From contig NZ_JACHML010000001.1 in the NCBI RefSeq assembly GCF_014208045.1, positions 1,364,001 through 1,428,000 of the forward strand: 64,000 nucleotides of DNA, given 5' to 3'. Position numbers and translations under genes: made by a program. Below the pieces are notes generated by a model. That model was not told where the DNA came from. It searched no databases and worked only from the letters and a program-made list of their open reading frames with translations. Below are positions 61,035 through 64,000 of this stretch, piece after piece. The number at the start of each line of letters is the position of its first letter. Position 1 is the stretch's first letter. Source of the stretch: Microbacterium thalassium (GTDB taxonomy: Bacteria; Actinomycetota; Actinomycetes; Actinomycetales; Microbacteriaceae).

Positions 61035-61691
61035 GTGGAGCGCTCGCTCGAGACGCAGGTGAGCCAGGCGGTGGACGCCTGGCTCCGCTGGCTTCCCCGC
61101 TGGGAGCCGGCCACGCACCGGGGACGGGTGGCGGTGTGCCGCAGGTGCTTCGGGTCGCCGGTGCTGTCGGCGGCCGGTCTCGGCGCGGACGTCCCTCACG
61201 GCGTTCAGCACGGTCTGTCCACGCGCATCAAGACGATCGTGGACCATTCCGTCGCCGAGTACACGGCTCTGAACCTCCCGACGCTCCAGGCCGAGCTCGA
61301 CCAGCAGGCCGCCCGCAACCGGGCGAGAAGCTACCGGCCCGGCGAGGGGCTGGAACCGGAGTTCGAGGGGCTTCCGCTCGACCCCGATCCGGTGCCCGGC
61401 GCGCCCTTCCTGTTCACGATCGCCGGCCTCGCGCAGGAGGCGGATGCCCACGTCCCGGCGCTTCCGCCGCTGAGCGACGAGGCCAAAGCGGCGCTGCGGC
61501 AGGAGGTCGGGCTCGCCGACGACTACGCGAACATGGTCGGCCGCGAGATCTGCTCGATCCTGCTGCACCACCGGCTGCGCATCCAGTCCGCGATCTCCAC
61601 GTACGTCGAGCCCCAGATCGAGCAGATGCTGGCCGAGCTGACGGAGTCGCTGGACGCTCCGTTCGACCCGAACGATCCGCTCTCCGGCTGA
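61035..61691 (+). CDS. Unknown cytoplasmic protein next to the kinase gene
   Basis: 218 residues, no signal peptide or membrane helix. It contains a CRRC pair (AVCRRCFGSPV, about residues 35-45), which may bind metal, and a helical C-terminus. The GTG start follows TACCGT by 6 nt. It lies 121 nt upstream of the kinase gene on the same strand. No known family is recognised. Confidence 0.7.
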   Translation: MERSLETQVSQAVDAWLRWLPRWEPATHRGRVAVCRRCFGSPVLSAAGLGADVPHGVQHGLSTRIKTIVDHSVAEYTALNLPTLQAELDQQAARNRARSYRPGEGLEPEFEGLPLDPDPVPGAPFLFTIAGLAQEADAHVPALPPLSDEAKAALRQEVGLADDYANMVGREICSILLHHRLRIQSAISTYVEPQIEQMLAELTESLDAPFDPNDPLSG

Positions 61692-61812
61692 TCGCCGGCT
61701 GATCGCCGGAGAGCGCCGGACCGGCTCCCGCCGCTTTGTTAGCATGGGCGGGCCCGCGGGCGACGCGGCCGTCGGCCCGTGTCCCGCCGGCGCGGTGTCG
61801 AGAGGAGGGCGG

Positions 61813-62949
61813 GTGCCGCAACGACTGCCCTCCACGCCGCCGATCCTCCCGGGCCTGACCTACATCCGGCCGCTCGGATCCGGCGGATTCGCCGACGTCT
61901 TCCTGTACGAGCAGGACATGCCGCGCCGTGATGTGGCCGTGAAGGTGCTCCCCGCCGACATCCGCGACCCGGACCTGCGCCGCATGTTCAACGTCGAGGC
62001 CGACGTCCTCGCGCACCTGTCGGCGCATCCCGCGATCGTGACCGTCTATCAGGCGGGGATCTCGGCCGACGGCCGGCCCTACATCGTGATGGAGTACTGC
62101 CCGGGCGCACTCGCCCAGCGCTACCGCATCGAGCGGATGCCGGTCGAGGAGGTGCTGGCGATCGGTGTGCGGATGTCGGGCGCGCTGGAGTCCGCACACC
62201 GTGCGGGACTCATCCACCGCGACATCAAGCCCAGCAACATCCTCACCACGACCTTCGGATCGCCGGTGCTCGCCGACTTCGGCATCTCGTCGTCGCTGCT
62301 GCGCGCCGGCCGCGACCAGGTGCTGGCGATGTCCATCCCGTGGAGCGCTCCCGAGGTGGTGACCGAGGAGACCTCGGGGACCGTGGCCAGCGAGGTGTGG
62401 GGCCTGGGGGCCACCGTGTACTCACTGCTGGCGGGGCACAGTCCGTTCGAGCGGCGCGAGCGCGGGCAGAACTCCCGCGAGCTGCTGCGGCGCCGGATCA
62501 CCCGTGCGAGCTACACCGACATCCCGCGCTCCGACGTCCCGGATTCGCTGCAGCGCGTGCTGGCGACCGCGATGAACCGGATCCCCGCGCGCCGCTACCC
62601 GTCGGCCCTCGCGTTCGCGGACGCCCTGCGCGACGTGCAGCGCGAGCTCGGCCTGAGCCCGACCCCGGTGGACGTGCCCGAGTCCGGGTGGGCGCCGTCG
62701 TCGCGCGAGGTGGACTTCGACGACAGCGTCCTGCGCGGGCCCGTCCGCAGCCGGCTGGAGCGGACCACCGCGCGCAAGAGCGATCGGACGGCGGGTCTGA
62801 CCGGGCTGGCGCGCGACGAGGACGAGCCGATCGACGGCGCCGCCGGTGCGCCGCGGCGGCTCGCGCCGTGGCTGGTCGGCGCAGGGGCGGCCGTCGCCGT
62901 CGCCGCGGCGGCGGTCATCGCGACGCTGCTGCTGACCGGAGGGCTGTGA
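61813..62949 (+). CDS. Transmembrane serine/threonine protein kinase
   Basis: 378 residues. The kinase domain (about 15-275) has the glycine loop LGSGGFADVF, VAVKVL with Lys44, HRDIKPSN with catalytic Asp137, ADFGISSS, and APEV. A basic/acidic linker follows, then one C-terminal membrane helix (WLVGAGAAVAVAAAAVIATLLL) and a very short outside tail. Unlike PknB there are no PASTA domains, so it senses no muropeptide by that route. I chose GTG at 61813 because AGGAGG lies about 5 nt before it; TAGCAT (61740-61745) is a likely -10 box. It is coupled to the next gene by an overlap. Confidence 0.9.
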   Translation: MPQRLPSTPPILPGLTYIRPLGSGGFADVFLYEQDMPRRDVAVKVLPADIRDPDLRRMFNVEADVLAHLSAHPAIVTVYQAGISADGRPYIVMEYCPGALAQRYRIERMPVEEVLAIGVRMSGALESAHRAGLIHRDIKPSNILTTTFGSPVLADFGISSSLLRAGRDQVLAMSIPWSAPEVVTEETSGTVASEVWGLGATVYSLLAGHSPFERRERGQNSRELLRRRITRASYTDIPRSDVPDSLQRVLATAMNRIPARRYPSALAFADALRDVQRELGLSPTPVDVPESGWAPSSREVDFDDSVLRGPVRSRLERTTARKSDRTAGLTGLARDEDEPIDGAAGAPRRLAPWLVGAGAAVAVAAAAVIATLLLTGGL

Positions 62950-64000
62950 TGAGGCGGCGTTCGCTCGTCGGCGTCATCGCGGCGGTGTGCGCCGGGGCCG
63001 TGCTGGTGGGCGTCGGCGTCGCGTGGCCTGGGCTCGACGCGCGCGAGACGCCCGAGGTCGACACCGCGGTGTGGGCGCTGCAGACGGGCGAGGGCCGCCG
63101 CTACGCGCGCGTGAACACGGCCATCGGCGAGCTCGACACCGTGCGCAGCGTCAGCAATCCATCGCAGGTGGTCCAGGGGGCGGGCGCCGCGTACCTGTAC
63201 ACCGACAGCTACAGCAAGCTCTTCGAGATCGACGGCGCGCTCCCCGTCGACCTCGACGAGCAGGCGCTGCAGGAGGCGAGCTCGACGCCGCGCGGCACCA
63301 CCGACGTCGCCACCGCCGGGGACTTCGTGGCGTACCGCACCGATGCCGGGGCGGTGTACGCGGGGCTGCTGTCGTCGGGTGAGACCTCGCAGGTGGATCC
63401 CTTCTCGGAGCCGGACGACGACGCGCCCCAGTACACCGCCGACGCGATCGCGGTCGGCGCCGACGGCGTTCTGCTGGCCTATTCGCGGGAGGACGCCTCG
63501 GTGCTGCGCTTCGACATCGCGGCGTCGCGGCTGGTCAGCCGCGACGATCTCGACGCGTCGGGCCTGTCGTCTCCCGCGGTGACGGCGGCCGGCGCGACGT
63601 GGGCGGTCGTGGACATCGAGGACGGCGACGTGTGGCTCGCGGATGCCGAGGGGGCGGCATCCGCCCCGACGACGGGCGCCGTCGTGCTCGGCCGACCCGA
63701 CCCGGCCGGGAGCGCCGTCTATCTCGCCGACGAGACCGGGCTGGTGAGGGTGGCAGCCGACGGCACCGCGGTCGAGCGGGTCGCCGGCGACGGCAGCGCC
63801 GTGCTCGGCGAGCCGGCGCAGCCGATCGTGCACGACGGCGAGGTGTTCGCGGCGTGGCTCGCGCGCGGCTCGGACGGCGGGACCCTGTGGCGCTCGACCT
63901 CGGGGTCCGCGCCGCTGGACTACGGCGACGGCGAGCTGCCCGACCAGCGGCGGCCGGTCTTCGTCGCCGGCGATTCGGCGGTCATCCTCAACGAGACCCG
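62949..64000 (+). CDS. Large secreted/anchored protein, N-terminal part (cut by window end)
   Basis: At least 350 residues open to the window end. ATG at 62949 overlaps the kinase stop (GTGATG). An N-terminal signal anchor (SLVGVIAAVCAGAVLVGVGVAW) leads into a repeated beta-rich region with YTDSYSKLFEID, ADGVLLAYS and GDVWLADAEG, which looks like a beta-propeller of blade-like repeats. In related genomes I recall such genes encoding long Ig/fibronectin-type proteins, followed by MoxR, DUF58, transglutaminase and PP2C genes. That is expectation and lies outside this window. Confidence 0.75.
   Translation, partial: MRRRSLVGVIAAVCAGAVLVGVGVAWPGLDARETPEVDTAVWALQTGEGRRYARVNTAIGELDTVRSVSNPSQVVQGAGAAYLYTDSYSKLFEIDGALPVDLDEQALQEASSTPRGTTDVATAGDFVAYRTDAGAVYAGLLSSGETSQVDPFSEPDDDAPQYTADAIAVGADGVLLAYSREDASVLRFDIAASRLVSRDDLDASGLSSPAVTAAGATWAVVDIEDGDVWLADAEGAASAPTTGAVVLGRPDPAGSAVYLADETGLVRVAADGTAVERVAGDGSAVLGEPAQPIVHDGEVFAAWLARGSDGGTLWRSTSGSAPLDYGDGELPDQRRPVFVAGDSAVILNET

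Overview
The window is a very GC-rich chromosomal segment with dense, short-gapped genes, GTG and TTG starts, actinobacterial rpoB-rpoC, a DivIVA-like polar coiled-coil protein, Lhr/Nei2 and a degenerate-Nudix DUF4916-type protein. Codon use, the frequent ggatgcc/ggcatcc words and the REP-like repeat at the left end suggest a Microbacteriaceae member, most likely Microbacterium. This assignment is an inference from sequence style and gene content. I found no rRNA or tRNA gene, CRISPR array or prophage. The only mobile element I see is one IS110-family insertion sequence.

Layout. 1-4492: a polyamine ABC transporter operon (potA-potD-potB-potC, minus strand), with a palindromic operator lying between the -35 and -10 boxes. 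4656-10218: DNA repair pair nei2/lhr. 10326-17548: a lipoprotein, an ABC-F ATPase, a glycine-zipper mini-protein, an esterase, a membrane protein, a degenerate Nudix protein and an M3 peptidase. 17783-19360: a DivIVA-like protein, followed directly by the IS110 element (about 19361-20678). 20755-26169: threonine aldolase and MFS (divergent), SDR, a DUF6421-like protein and an Lrp-type regulator.

26200-36599 is a nine-gene minus-strand operon for reductive pyrimidine catabolism. It encodes a beta-ureidopropionase-type amidase, dihydropyrimidinase, a luciferase-like flavin/F420 oxidoreductase, an NMT1-type ABC importer with two permeases, a beta-alanine-type aminotransferase and CoA-acylating (methyl)malonate-semialdehyde dehydrogenase. 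Together they could take uracil/thymine to acetyl-CoA/propionyl-CoA. No classical dihydropyrimidine dehydrogenase is present, so the luciferase-like enzyme is the natural candidate for the first step.

36819-45032: a hemerythrin-like protein, an SRPBCC-like protein, a ComB-type phosphatase, an SQR-like flavoprotein with a 45-residue partner behind a CsoR/CstR-type palindrome, a SprT-like metalloprotein whose tail is tandemly triplicated, a TPR protein, a spermidine-synthase-like protein, and 5-oxoprolinase as pxpA plus a pxpB-pxpC fusion. 45037-50251: a lipoprotein, a CHAT-domain protease and a protein joining an alpha/beta-hydrolase to a metacaspase. The CHAT and caspase genes form a tight two-protease unit and are the best candidate in the window for an undescribed system. 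50338-57998: rpoB-rpoC with a clear sigma-A promoter and a terminator. 58122-64000: small secreted or membrane proteins and the start of a kinase-centred cluster that runs off the right edge.

Many genes here start 6-7 nt after a TANNNT hexamer with no usable Shine-Dalgarno sequence. This points to widespread leaderless transcription, and I used it to choose several starts.
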